DNA of 31,203 nt, from positions 1-31,203 of the forward strand of contig JAFWPT010000472.1 of NCBI GenBank assembly GCA_017509375.1, in the 5' to 3' direction. Source of the stretch: Bacteroidales bacterium (GTDB taxonomy: Bacteria > Bacteroidota > Bacteroidia > Bacteroidales > UBA932). This document shows, one piece after another, positions 1-7,594 of the stretch; the first letter of the stretch is position 1; every line of letters begins with the position of its first letter. The translations under genes were made by a program, and so were the position numbers. The notes beneath the pieces were generated by a model. It made no database searches. It saw only the letters and a list, made by a program, of their open reading frames with translations, and was not told the origin of the DNA.

Positions 1-474
1 CGGGTTGACGTCTTTCTTGCCGTTCCTTTCGTAATCCGGCAAGGTGGCGTCCTTCTCCACCAAACTCTCTATGCCCCAATCGAATTCGTGGTTGCCAAGC
101 GCCACGGCATCGTATTCCATAACGTCCATGGCCACGTAAACCGGCCTTCCCGCCTGAAGGTTGGAAATGCTTGCGCCCTGGTAGAGGTCGCCTCCGTCGA
201 GAAGCAGCAGACGGTCCCTGTTGTATTTCCCTTCATGCCCGCGTATGTCCTTCACCTTGTCGGCAATATAGGCCATGCGGTAGTGGGTGTTTTCATTATC
301 CCTGTTGACAATGTAGCCGTGAATGTCCGTGGTTTCAATCAAGGACAGCAGGTACTCTCCAGGCTGAACCGCCGGCAGCGGCGCTCCTCCGCCGTCGGGC
401 TTGTCTTTACGGCAGGCAATAATCAGGACGGCGAAAAAGGCCAGTGCACCCAGCACTCTTGTCAATCTGGACAT
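1..474 (-). CDS. 5'-nucleotidase / calcineurin-like metallophosphatase lipoprotein (3' part outside window)
   Basis: The first 158 codons of a gene that runs off the left edge are present. The N-terminus is a lipoprotein signal with a lipobox at I18-I19-A20-C21, followed by a Gly/Pro-rich linker, so the product should be anchored in the outer membrane or periplasm. Metal-binding motifs of the UshA/CpdB group of 5'-nucleotidases and 2',3'-cyclic phosphodiesterases are visible in order: D50-x-H52 (TTDIHGY), LLDGGDLYQG near residues 91-100, and GNHEFDWG at 127-134. Members of this family strip phosphate from extracytoplasmic nucleotides to release nucleosides. That fits the purine phosphorylase, Tsx-like porin and apt encoded upstream in the same gene row. 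The start lies 6 bp beyond the stop of the preceding gene. The substrate-specificity domain that normally follows is not in view, so another phosphoester substrate is possible. Confidence 0.9.
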   Translation of the reverse strand, partial: MSRLTRVLGALAFFAVLIIACRKDKPDGGGAPLPAVQPGEYLLSLIETTDIHGYIVNRDNENTHYRMAYIADKVKDIRGHEGKYNRDRLLLLDGGDLYQGASISNLQAGRPVYVAMDVMEYDAVALGNHEFDWGIESLVEKDATLPDYERNGKKDVNP

Positions 475-480
475 AGGGGG

Positions 481-1788
481 CTACTGCACGGGGAAGTTGA
501 AATAGCAGTCGGGGAAAGGCTCGTTGCAGAGGGTAAAGTGCCACCACTCGCTGTCTATGGGCTTGAATCCGTGGCGCAGCATTGCTTCCCTCAGGATCAT
601 GCGGTTGGCGTATTGCTCCGGCGTGATGCCCTTGAAATCCGGATGGCTCTCATCTCCGAACCAGTCGAAGGTGCCGCCCATGTCCACGTCTTTCTCCGTA
701 TTCAGGTCGAAGAGGGTAAGATCCACGGTGGAGCCCCTTGTGTGGCCGGACTTCTTCATGATGTACTGCTGGTCGAAAAGCTGGCTTTTGTCTACCATGG
801 GGTAGAAGTAGCGGCGCGTTGTGGTGTCTGAGACATCTTCGGCCCAGCGGACGAAATGGTCCACGGCGCACTGGGGACGGTAGGCGTCGAAAATCTTGAG
901 CAGGTAGCCCTTTGCCTTCAGCTCGTCGCTCACCACCCGGAGGCTGTCGGCGGCCTGCCTGCTGATAATGGCGGTAGGGGCCAGGTAACCGTCCACCCTC
1001 GCTCCCACGAAGTTGAAAGTGCTGTAGTAGCGTATGTCCAGGAGCACGTCGGGGATGGCTTCCGGGATGTGTACGAAGGCAAGCCGGAGGAATTCCTCCT
1101 TGGCCTTCTCCATATCGGCGCGGAAGGCAGGGCTGGTCTGCAGGCGGGAGTATCCTATGCTGGCGGCATTGCGGCTGGCGTCCACGTCGCTCTGCCAATG
1201 GGCTCCGGCGATAACCCTGCTGTCTCCGTACAGCCAGGCGCGCTCGTACAGGGCGTTTGCCGCCGCCGGATTGACTTCAGCCAGCAACAGGGCCACGAGC
1301 CAGGAACGTATGGTGTGACCGGAAGGATAGCTGCCCTCGCCCCGGATTATATCGTCTTCTCCGGTAAAGGTGGGCTCCCGGAAGTATTCAAAGGGGCGCT
1401 GGCGGTGGAAATACGCCTTCGGAGCCACCCGGATCTGGTCAATTGTCTGGAGACTGCTGTCCAGAAGAGCCCATATTCCGGGTGTGGCATCCTTTGATAT
1501 GCTCAGGCCGAAAGCCGGGCAGAACTCGGCAATCAGTGCCTCATAAGTCCACACTGCATCCCTCTTGGCCATAGCTGCACGCTCAGCATTTTTCCGTTGC
1601 TGCTTGCCCCACTGATAACGCTGGATATCGTATTTGAATTCAGGAGAATTGTTGTCCGGGGGAGCCGGCAGGCACTTTATCAGGTTCGGCAGTTCATCTG
1701 TGGAGAAGTACAGGCTGGACGAAGTCTCCTGCGCGGAGGCGCTGCAAAGCAATAGCAGCAGGCAGATGCTGGAAAACCAATATTTCAT
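481..1788 (-). CDS. Exported fusion: PAP2 acid phosphatase + VanX-type D-Ala-D-Ala dipeptidase
   Basis: This 435-residue protein has a signal peptide (cleavage probably after SASA, residues 16-19) and two complete catalytic modules. Residues about 60-215 carry the class A acid phosphatase/PAP2 signature: K124-x6-R131-P, P155-S-G-H158, and S190-R191-x5-H197-x3-D201. Residues about 235-435 carry the VanX (peptidase M15D) signature: R304 in DAYRP, H349 and D356 in SGHTRGSTVD, and E414-W-W-H417, which supply the zinc ligands and catalytic base in that family. VanX enzymes cut D-Ala-D-Ala; PAP2 enzymes remove phosphate from small organic phosphates or lipid pyrophosphates. Fusion in one exported chain suggests recycling or remodelling of peptidoglycan fragments in the periplasm, but that is inference. 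The start codon overlaps the stop of the preceding gene by one base (TAATG). No vanH, vanA, vanR or vanS neighbours are present, so glycopeptide resistance is not indicated. Confidence 0.9.
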   Translation of the reverse strand: MKYWFSSICLLLLLCSASAQETSSSLYFSTDELPNLIKCLPAPPDNNSPEFKYDIQRYQWGKQQRKNAERAAMAKRDAVWTYEALIAEFCPAFGLSISKDATPGIWALLDSSLQTIDQIRVAPKAYFHRQRPFEYFREPTFTGEDDIIRGEGSYPSGHTIRSWLVALLLAEVNPAAANALYERAWLYGDSRVIAGAHWQSDVDASRNAASIGYSRLQTSPAFRADMEKAKEEFLRLAFVHIPEAIPDVLLDIRYYSTFNFVGARVDGYLAPTAIISRQAADSLRVVSDELKAKGYLLKIFDAYRPQCAVDHFVRWAEDVSDTTTRRYFYPMVDKSQLFDQQYIMKKSGHTRGSTVDLTLFDLNTEKDVDMGGTFDWFGDESHPDFKGITPEQYANRMILREAMLRHGFKPIDSEWWHFTLCNEPFPDCYFNFPVQ

Positions 1789-2351
1789 TATTTCACTTTG
1801 GGATGTAATTTCTTATATAACTTGAGCCCGGAGAAAAGACTGTTGAGGTTGCTCTTTTCGCATGCTGCGGAACGCAGGTAGCCGTCGCGCACCAGGCTGA
1901 AATCCAAGTACTTGCTGAGCAGGGGCTTCCTGCAGGTAATGACCACGGTCTCCGTTTTTTCGGTGGGGAAGGCGATGCCGAGGCTGCCGTTGAGTTCCAT
2001 GGTGGAGCCTACGGTGCCGAACATGGCCTTAAGCTGCTCCATAGTGCTTATGGCTTCGGTGATGGACTCCCCAAGCTTGACGTAGAGATTGAAAATGGGG
2101 TCTATGTTGGCCTGGACGACCTCGTTGCCTATGCCCAAGTGGCCAACATTCAGGTAATAATCGGTATGATCCTCTGCCGGAACGTACATGACTTCGAAGA
2201 CGTTACCGCCTTCAATCTCCGAGGTGCTGATCACCATGCGGGGCTGAAGACTTTTCCCTGAGCCGGAGTCCTGGGCACGGGATAGGCCAGGCGCGGCTGC
2301 GAGCATCAATATGGCCGCAGCTACCCTAACGATGGAAACGATTCTTTTCAT
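1788..2351 (-). CDS. Exported protein of unknown function
   Basis: I do not recognise this 187-residue protein. It begins with a clear signal peptide (basic MKR, hydrophobic core at about 8-22, probable cleavage after SRA near residue 26) and has no lipobox, so it should be periplasmic or secreted. The mature part is about 160 residues with alternating hydrophobic stretches that suggest beta structure, a pair of cysteines (in ITCRK and SAACEK), and a basic C-terminus. Its start overlaps the stop of the STAS gene by one base, and its stop overlaps the start of the phosphatase-dipeptidase fusion by one base. It is therefore almost certainly translated with both. The position suggests an accessory to the envelope fusion enzyme or an output of the STAS/SpoIIE cassette. 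Confidence 0.75.
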   Translation of the reverse strand: MKRIVSIVRVAAAILMLAAAPGLSRAQDSGSGKSLQPRMVISTSEIEGGNVFEVMYVPAEDHTDYYLNVGHLGIGNEVVQANIDPIFNLYVKLGESITEAISTMEQLKAMFGTVGSTMELNGSLGIAFPTEKTETVVITCRKPLLSKYLDFSLVRDGYLRSAACEKSNLNSLFSGLKLYKKLHPKVK

Positions 2352-2656
2352 TAGTCTTCAATTTGGAAAAGATTAAGGAACCCGGTCATCATGAATACGT
2401 TGCGTATGTCCTGGTTGATGGAGCGGACTATTACTTTGCCGCCCTTGGCCATGGCCGCTTTGCGCAAAGTGAGGAATATCCTGAGCCCGGAGCTCGAGAT
2501 GTAGCTCAACTGCTTGCAATCCAGTATGATAGTGCCGTTTGCCTTGTCCTGGACGGGGGCCAGGGCGATGCTCGCTTCTTGTGCCGCAGGGGTGTCCAGA
2601 CGTCCTGCGAGCTCCACGATAGTCTGGTCCTGAAGATTTTTGATGTTAATGTCCAT
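2351..2656 (-). CDS. STAS-domain anti-sigma-factor antagonist
   Basis: The 101 residues form one STAS domain of the SpoIIAA/RsbV type, the usual family length. The phosphorylation loop is visible as YISSSGLR at residues 52-59, with Ser55 or Ser56 in the position phosphorylated by anti-sigma kinases. In the partner-switch scheme the unphosphorylated protein binds an RsbW-type kinase, and a PP2C phosphatase restores it after phosphorylation. The next gene upstream, 3 bp away, encodes both a SpoIIE-type phosphatase and an RsbW-type ATPase domain in one chain, so this is very likely its direct substrate. No sigma factor lies nearby, so the final output target is unknown. Confidence 0.9.
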   Translation of the reverse strand: MDINIKNLQDQTIVELAGRLDTPAAQEASIALAPVQDKANGTIILDCKQLSYISSSGLRIFLTLRKAAMAKGGKVIVRSINQDIRNVFMMTGFLNLFQIED

Positions 2657-2659
2657 ATA

Positions 2660-4711
2660 TCAGATGTTTTTTATCATTGTTAAAATGTTTTTGCCGTCGG
2701 TACGCTCATAGCTCACGCTGTCCATGATATTGCGTACAAGATAGATGCCAAGACCTCCGATGGGACGGTCTTCCACGTTCAGGGTGATGTCGGCGTCAGG
2801 TTTGGCTGTAGGGTCGAATTCTTTGCCGTTATCCGAGATAATGAAGGTAAGAGTCTTTTCCCTCATTATGGCTTCTATATCCACCAGGCCGTCGGTGCCT
2901 TCTGGATAAGCATACATTATCACATTGGTCACAGCTTCTTCCAGAGCCAGGTTGAGGCTAAGCGTGAGACCGTGGTCCAGGTTCATCTCCCCGGCTACCG
3001 TCTCGACGAATTCGGCGAGCTGGGGAATCTGCTGGATGTCATTGTGAATGACCAGGTGACGATCGTTGTTGGCAGACATATTATCGTTCAGGTAATGAAT
3101 GATCAACATGGTAAGGTCGTCGCTTTGCGGAGCGTCATCCACGAAAGACGCTACGGCGCTCTGCATGGCCATAAGGTGATTGCGGGAGCCTTTCAAGCCT
3201 GTGAGGGCATCCATCATGCGCTGCTCCCCGAAAAGTTCGTGGCTGGAGTTCTCCGCCTCGGTGAGACCGTCGGTATACAGGAAAAGGGCGTCGTCATATC
3301 CCAGGTCGGCTTCCTGCTCCTTGAATTCAATACCGGGTACTATGCCGAGCGGCACGTTGGGTATCACCGGCAGCAGGGTCTTGGTCTGGTTCATAAGCAC
3401 AGGTGCGTTGTGTCCTGCATTGCAATAGCGTACATGGCCGCTTTCCATGTCCAGTATTCCGCAGAAGAAGGTCACGAACATATTGCTGTCGTTCATGTCG
3501 GCCATACTGTCGTTGAGCGTAGTAAGTATGCGGCCCGGGCTGTTTTCGTGGGCCGATACGGTGCGGAAGAGGCTCCTGGTCACCGCCATCACGAGGGATG
3601 CGGGAACGCCCTTTCCGCTCACGTCGCCTATGCAGAAGAACAGTTTGTTGTCCCTGATGTAGAAGTCATACAAGTCTCCGCCGACCTCCTTGGCCGGTAT
3701 CATGGAAGCGAAAATGTCTATATCCTTACGTTCCGGGAACGGAGGAAACAACTTGGGAATCATGGACATCTGTATGCTGCTGGCAATCTTCAGCTCGCCT
3801 TCTATGCGCTCCCGCTTCTGGTCCAGTTCCATGACGCGGCGCTGCCCGATGACGAAAGAACGCAGCATCAGTATAAGCATGGCCAGTCCAAGCAGCTGCA
3901 GAATCTTCACAAGGGCGTTCAGCTGCCGCAGCGAGCCGAATACCTCTATTTCGGGGATGACCAGGGACAATGACCAGCCGGTACGCTCCACTGTGTCGTC
4001 ATATACGAAGTGATGGTCGTCCTGGATGTCGTCCGATTCTTCCTGGTTGACCAGCATGTTGCCGCCGCGGCTTCGCACGACGCAGTAGGAATGCGGGTAC
4101 ACTTTCATGTTGCCCACCAGTTCGTCCAGCCAGTCCAGGGATATATCCGCCGTAATTACTGCGGCTATTTTCCCGTGCTTGTCCAGCAGGGGGCGGGAGT
4201 AAGTGGTCATGAGCATCTCTCCGCCGCCTTCGTCCACATACGGCTCCGACCAGTAACCTGTCCCAAGTTCTACCGGCTTTGTGAACCATTCCTGGGAAGG
4301 ATAGTCGTACTCCTTGGTGGCCAGTGATATGCTCACCAGGCTGTCAGCCTCGTTGCGGTAAGTATAGGGAGCGAACAACTGGTCGCCTTTCCTGCCCTTT
4401 GGCAGCAGGGCGACCGTGGAGCCGACCACCACCGGGTTGTTTTCCACAATACGCTGGCTAACCCGCACCAGGCTGTCGGGGACGTCAAGGCACCACTCGG
4501 CAATCCATATGCTGTTGCGCACTGCGGCTTCGGTCTGGTTCACTACGTCCATGATTCTGTTCTTGGTGGCTACAAGCTGCCCTTCAGCCCTCATGGTCGC
4601 CTCATCCCGCATTAGTTTCTGCGAGAAGAACAAGTGTACCAGCGAAGTCGCCTCCAGCGTTAAGGCGGCTATCAAGACCAGTAATAGTGCTTTGGAATTC
4701 TTGAATTTCAT
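2660..4711 (-). CDS. Membrane sensor SpoIIE/RsbU-type PP2C phosphatase with C-terminal RsbW-type ATPase domain
   Basis: The best start is the ATG at 4711, giving 683 residues: it sits in an ATGA overlap with the upstream kinase stop and begins directly with the first membrane segment. A longer frame from 4753 would run well into that gene. Order of domains: membrane segment about 8-30; periplasmic sensor about 31-262 resembling a dCache domain (YPSQEWF, VITADISLDWL); second membrane segment about 265-288; coiled linker to about 310; PP2C/SpoIIE phosphatase about 310-540 with G345-D346, GDVSGKG at 362-368, D481 in YTDGLTE and D531-D532; then a GHKL ATPase about 550-683 with N-box E591-E592-x3-N596, D627-N-G and GGLGIYL at 652-658. 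One protein thus combines signal sensing, a phosphatase for the STAS partner, and a potential kinase for it. The STAS gene follows 3 bp downstream. Confidence 0.92.
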   Translation of the reverse strand: MKFKNSKALLLVLIAALTLEATSLVHLFFSQKLMRDEATMRAEGQLVATKNRIMDVVNQTEAAVRNSIWIAEWCLDVPDSLVRVSQRIVENNPVVVGSTVALLPKGRKGDQLFAPYTYRNEADSLVSISLATKEYDYPSQEWFTKPVELGTGYWSEPYVDEGGGEMLMTTYSRPLLDKHGKIAAVITADISLDWLDELVGNMKVYPHSYCVVRSRGGNMLVNQEESDDIQDDHHFVYDDTVERTGWSLSLVIPEIEVFGSLRQLNALVKILQLLGLAMLILMLRSFVIGQRRVMELDQKRERIEGELKIASSIQMSMIPKLFPPFPERKDIDIFASMIPAKEVGGDLYDFYIRDNKLFFCIGDVSGKGVPASLVMAVTRSLFRTVSAHENSPGRILTTLNDSMADMNDSNMFVTFFCGILDMESGHVRYCNAGHNAPVLMNQTKTLLPVIPNVPLGIVPGIEFKEQEADLGYDDALFLYTDGLTEAENSSHELFGEQRMMDALTGLKGSRNHLMAMQSAVASFVDDAPQSDDLTMLIIHYLNDNMSANNDRHLVIHNDIQQIPQLAEFVETVAGEMNLDHGLTLSLNLALEEAVTNVIMYAYPEGTDGLVDIEAIMREKTLTFIISDNGKEFDPTAKPDADITLNVEDRPIGGLGIYLVRNIMDSVSYERTDGKNILTMIKNI

Positions 4712-5538
4712 AATATGGAAGAAAGGGCTGCACGGAACTCCGGCATAGGGCAATTGCTGTCCCGTTCGATTATCAATGTCTTGAGACCGGCATAAGGGCG
4801 TACCAGTTCTTCAATCTCTTTCGGCGGAATGCCTTCCCCGAAGTAAACGGGGGCGAAGCAATCCCAGAATTTCTTTGCCAATGCCTTGGGCATGTGGAAC
4901 GTCTCCTTTATGAAATCTTCGCCGCTGAGATAGGTGCAGAGGTAAACCATTGCGACGTCAAATAGGTGGTTGCCCCAGCAGAAGTCGCCCAAATCGATGA
5001 AATAGCGTTGGTCGCCCACGAAAATGGCGTTGCTGTACTGGAGGTCCCCATGGATGGCGGTGTCCTCGTCCGGAGTGTCGGCGATGAAGCGGGTAAGTTT
5101 GTCCTTTTCAGCATTCGTGAAGAAGGGGTTGGCCGCAAGCAGGCGGTAGTACCTGTCTTTTACGCTTTCGAATTGAGTGGTATCCACGTGGGTGGAGTGG
5201 AGCTGCTTGCACATTCCGGCAAATTCTGCTGCATACTGAGCCACTTTGCCGGGTTCGTCGCCGGTGGCGCGGGAATAGGATTTCTTGCCCAGGATACGAT
5301 GGAAACGTATGCCGTAACGGCCGTCTTCGGTCACCACGTATTCACCCGGTTCCGGAGTGGGGATGCCCATGTCGTACACTTTCCTGGCCAGGGTCATCTC
5401 GTCCAGCGGCTGCTGGATCTTGCCGGGAAAATATAGCTTGAGCATTACCGACGGGTCGGTCTTGTGATCATAGCTTTCTCCGTTGAATCCGCCTCCTGAA
5501 AGCACGTAGTCGTTGAGGGATATTTTGATTGCTTCCAT
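4708..5538 (-). CDS. APH/choline-kinase-fold phosphotransferase
   Basis: This 276-residue cytosolic protein has the fold signature of aminoglycoside phosphotransferase-like small-molecule kinases: the Brenner-type motif HGDLQYSN at 163-170 (catalytic D165, metal-binding N170) and the metal-binding IDLGD at 181-185. The N-terminal lobe carries a Gly-rich loop (SGGGFNGE, 14-21) and a Lys in VMLKLYF (31-37). It resembles the TIGR02172 group, known mainly from rumen and gut bacteria and without an assigned substrate. Its stop overlaps the start of the SpoIIE-type gene in an ATGA arrangement, which implies translational coupling. Being next to deoD and apt, a nucleoside or sugar substrate is possible, but nothing in the sequence decides it. 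An antibiotic-resistance role is not supported. Confidence 0.8.
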   Translation of the reverse strand: MEAIKISLNDYVLSGGGFNGESYDHKTDPSVMLKLYFPGKIQQPLDEMTLARKVYDMGIPTPEPGEYVVTEDGRYGIRFHRILGKKSYSRATGDEPGKVAQYAAEFAGMCKQLHSTHVDTTQFESVKDRYYRLLAANPFFTNAEKDKLTRFIADTPDEDTAIHGDLQYSNAIFVGDQRYFIDLGDFCWGNHLFDVAMVYLCTYLSGEDFIKETFHMPKALAKKFWDCFAPVYFGEGIPPKEIEELVRPYAGLKTLIIERDSNCPMPEFRAALSSIL

Positions 5539-5566
5539 ATTGAAATGCTTTAATTGCGAAGAAACT

Positions 5567-6274
5567 TTATACCAGGGACAAAGCCACGTCCATCATGCGG
5601 GTGAATGTGTTCTGCCGCTGCTCAGGAGTGGTCATTTCACCCGTGAGGACATGATCCGAAATAGTAAACAGGGCAAGCGCTTTGTTGCCTGAACGGGCTG
5701 CATTCATATAGAGCGCGGCGGCCTCCATTTCCACGGCCAGCACTCCCATCTTTATCCATTTGTCGGCCTGGGGATGGTCGGAATAGAAAACGTCGGCAGA
5801 CATCACATTCCCCACCATATATTCGTAATTCATTGCTTCACAGGCATCTACCGCCTTCCGGAGCAGCCCGAAGTCGGCTATTGGGGCGAAGGTGCCTGGC
5901 AGTTCGTACTGGGCGCCATAGTTGGAGTCGGTGCAGGCGCCCTGGGCTATCACGAGGTCTCCGAGTTTCAGATCCTTGTGGTATGCTCCGGCAGAACCTA
6001 TGCGGATAATGTTCTTGACGCCGTAGAAATTGAACAGTTCATAAGTGTAAATGGCTATGGATGGAATGCCCATTCCATGGCCCATGACGCTCACCTTTTT
6101 GCCCTTGAAAGTGCCGGTGTATCCGAGCATTCCGCGTATTGTGTTGAATAGCACAGGTTCTTCCAGATAAGTCTCGGCCATGAACTTGGCGCGGAGGGGA
6201 TCACCTGCCATTATGACTGTTTCGGCTATTTCACCGTATTTGGCGCCGATGTGTGGAGTAGGTGTATTGCTCAT
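5567..6274 (-). CDS. deoD: Purine nucleoside phosphorylase DeoD
   Basis: The 235 residues align along their length with hexameric (NP-I family) DeoD as recalled from E. coli. Motifs: TPHIGAKYG at the N-terminus, phosphate-binding GDPLRAK at 24-30, [10 protein letters not shown] at 63-72, RIGSAGA at 91-97, VEMEAA at 181-186 (purine and ribose contacts), and the catalytic Asp207 in TISDH. It phosphorolyses purine (deoxy)nucleosides in the cytoplasm to the free base and (deoxy)ribose-1-phosphate. The product adenine would feed the Apt enzyme encoded two genes upstream, and the Tsx-like protein between them is a plausible nucleoside entry route. Length is normal and no key residue appears missing. 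Confidence 0.96.
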   Translation of the reverse strand: MSNTPTPHIGAKYGEIAETVIMAGDPLRAKFMAETYLEEPVLFNTIRGMLGYTGTFKGKKVSVMGHGMGIPSIAIYTYELFNFYGVKNIIRIGSAGAYHKDLKLGDLVIAQGACTDSNYGAQYELPGTFAPIADFGLLRKAVDACEAMNYEYMVGNVMSADVFYSDHPQADKWIKMGVLAVEMEAAALYMNAARSGNKALALFTISDHVLTGEMTTPEQRQNTFTRMMDVALSLV

Positions 6275-6298
6275 ATTATATCGCTGTAAATCAATTGG

Positions 6299-7012
6299 TC
6301 AGAAAATCCATTTGAGGCCGGCGCAAGGACGTGCCCAGAAGCCTTTGGCGGCACCGCCGAAATTGTAGCTCAGCTCGACCTCGCCGCCTATGTTGAAATT
6401 GGGGACTCCGAAGTGCCTGCCCACGTTGTACCACAATTGCGGCTCGGATATGAACACCACGCGGGAGAACTCGTTGATCGCCCTCTGGTCTTGCCACCAG
6501 AAGTCAGCGAAACCGCTGAACCGCAGGCCCTCCAGTCCGAAAAGATCGTCCATGCCCCACACTGCCGTGAACTGCATAGGCACCTGGCTTGTGAAGTTGG
6601 CCATCCACTTGTAGAGCACTTTAAGATTAAGGGTATTCTTGAAATCCTTGCTGTGGATGAAATAATCCAGGCCGGCCAGCGCCGCGTGGTTGATGCCGTA
6701 GCGGCTGTAAACTCCTCCGTTGTACTCTATCTGGAGGCTGAGCGCGCCGAGTGCCGAGTCCTGCCAGAAATTCAGGCAGCGGGCAATTTCGAAGTAGGTC
6801 CCGTCAGGGGCGTCCTGCCGGGGAGTATAATCGTAGTCGATGAAGAAGAAGGTGTTACCCCATTTGTCGGTATGGAAGCCTTCCAGTGTGGTGGTGACTA
6901 TATTGCGGTCCTGGCCGAAATCGTAGAATACCTGCAGGTTGGTCTGGGCTTTCAGTCCGGCTGAAAAAGCGAGAATCGCCAGACAGGCAATGAAAAGGGA
7001 TTTTTTTATCAT
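6299..7012 (-). CDS. Tsx-like / DUF5020 outer-membrane beta-barrel protein
   Basis: This 237-residue protein starts with a signal peptide (cleavage probably after GLKA, about residue 22) followed by NLQVFYDFGQDR, a start typical of the DUF5020 relatives of the nucleoside channel Tsx. The mature protein is a series of alternating amphipathic strands rich in aromatics (FFFIDYDY, LQIEYNGGVYSRYG, FSGFADFWWQDQ) and ends in Phe (LKWIF), the usual last residue of an outer-membrane barrel. The family is thought to form nucleoside-specific channels in the outer membrane. Placement 24 bp before deoD and 9 bp after apt supports nucleoside uptake. Selectivity has not been shown for this branch, so the substrate is inferred from family and context. 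Confidence 0.85.
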   Translation of the reverse strand: MIKKSLFIACLAILAFSAGLKAQTNLQVFYDFGQDRNIVTTTLEGFHTDKWGNTFFFIDYDYTPRQDAPDGTYFEIARCLNFWQDSALGALSLQIEYNGGVYSRYGINHAALAGLDYFIHSKDFKNTLNLKVLYKWMANFTSQVPMQFTAVWGMDDLFGLEGLRFSGFADFWWQDQRAINEFSRVVFISEPQLWYNVGRHFGVPNFNIGGEVELSYNFGGAAKGFWARPCAGLKWIF

Positions 7013-7021
7013 AGTGTTGAT

Positions 7022-7555
7022 TTATTTTTCTGACAGGTTGAGTAAAAAGCTTACAGGGACCCCTTCCGGAATGGATTCGGAGCGCGGTACGTCCGTGATG
7101 TTGATGATGAAATTGGCGTACACGGCCTTTGGCTTGAACTGCTGCACCAGCCTGATAGCTGCTGCGGCAGTGCCTCCGGTGGCATAAATGTCGTCGTGAA
7201 TGAGTACCACGTCATCTGGCCCTATGGCGTCGGCATGCACCTCGATGGTATCGGTGCCGTATTCCTTGGAATAAGATTCGGAGACCGCTTCGGCGGGTAG
7301 CTTGCCCGGTTTCCTGACGGGGACGAAGCCTGCGCCCAGCCGTGCTGCTGCGGCCGCCCCTGCTATGAAGCCGCGGGATTCGATACCCGCTACCTTGGTA
7401 ATGCCTTTGTCCCGGTAAAGCTCGCAGATGCGGTCGAGCACTTCACCGAAAGCGGCCGGATTCTTGAACAATGTGGTAACATCGAAAAACTGGATTCCTT
7501 CTATCGGGAAATCCGGGACGATGCGTATAGACTTGATGAGTTCTTCGTTTGTCAT
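7022..7555 (-). CDS. apt: Adenine phosphoribosyltransferase
   Basis: The 177-residue length is normal for Apt. The PRPP-binding motif is present as VLIHDDIYATGGTA (about residues 116-129). Other family motifs are FPIEGIQFFDVT near 17-28, GIESRGFIAGAA near 58-69, and RKPGKLPAE near 82-90. Apt converts adenine and PRPP to AMP in the cytoplasm, salvaging the adenine released by DeoD. The start at 7555 is the only Met before the conserved N-terminal segment. It lies 39 bp after psuK and 9 bp before the Tsx-like gene. Confidence 0.96.
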   Translation of the reverse strand: MTNEELIKSIRIVPDFPIEGIQFFDVTTLFKNPAAFGEVLDRICELYRDKGITKVAGIESRGFIAGAAAAARLGAGFVPVRKPGKLPAEAVSESYSKEYGTDTIEVHADAIGPDDVVLIHDDIYATGGTAAAAIRLVQQFKPKAVYANFIINITDVPRSESIPEGVPVSFLLNLSEK

Positions 7556-7594
7556 TTCTAAGTTTCAAATTAACTGGTTAATGATCACCGGCGG

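Noticed and set aside
481..1788. VanX as a sign of a vancomycin-resistance cluster
   Set aside because: No vanH, vanA ligase or vanRS genes are present, the enzyme is exported and fused to a phosphatase, and Gram-negative Bacteroidota do not need this route.
4712..4753. Longer start for the SpoIIE-type protein at 4753
   Set aside because: It would overlap the upstream kinase by 46 bases and add a non-conserved segment before the membrane helix. The ATGA start at 4711 is better.
4708..5538. APH-like gene as an antibiotic-resistance determinant
   Set aside because: Only the general kinase fold motifs are present. Context and resemblance to the TIGR02172 group indicate a different small-molecule or unknown substrate.
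7569..7582. ATTAACTGGTTAAT near-palindrome between psuK and apt, next to a TTAATTTG on the minus strand
   Set aside because: It is short and AT-rich, the -7 match misses the first A, and no -33 is seen. It is not strong enough to call an operator or internal promoter.
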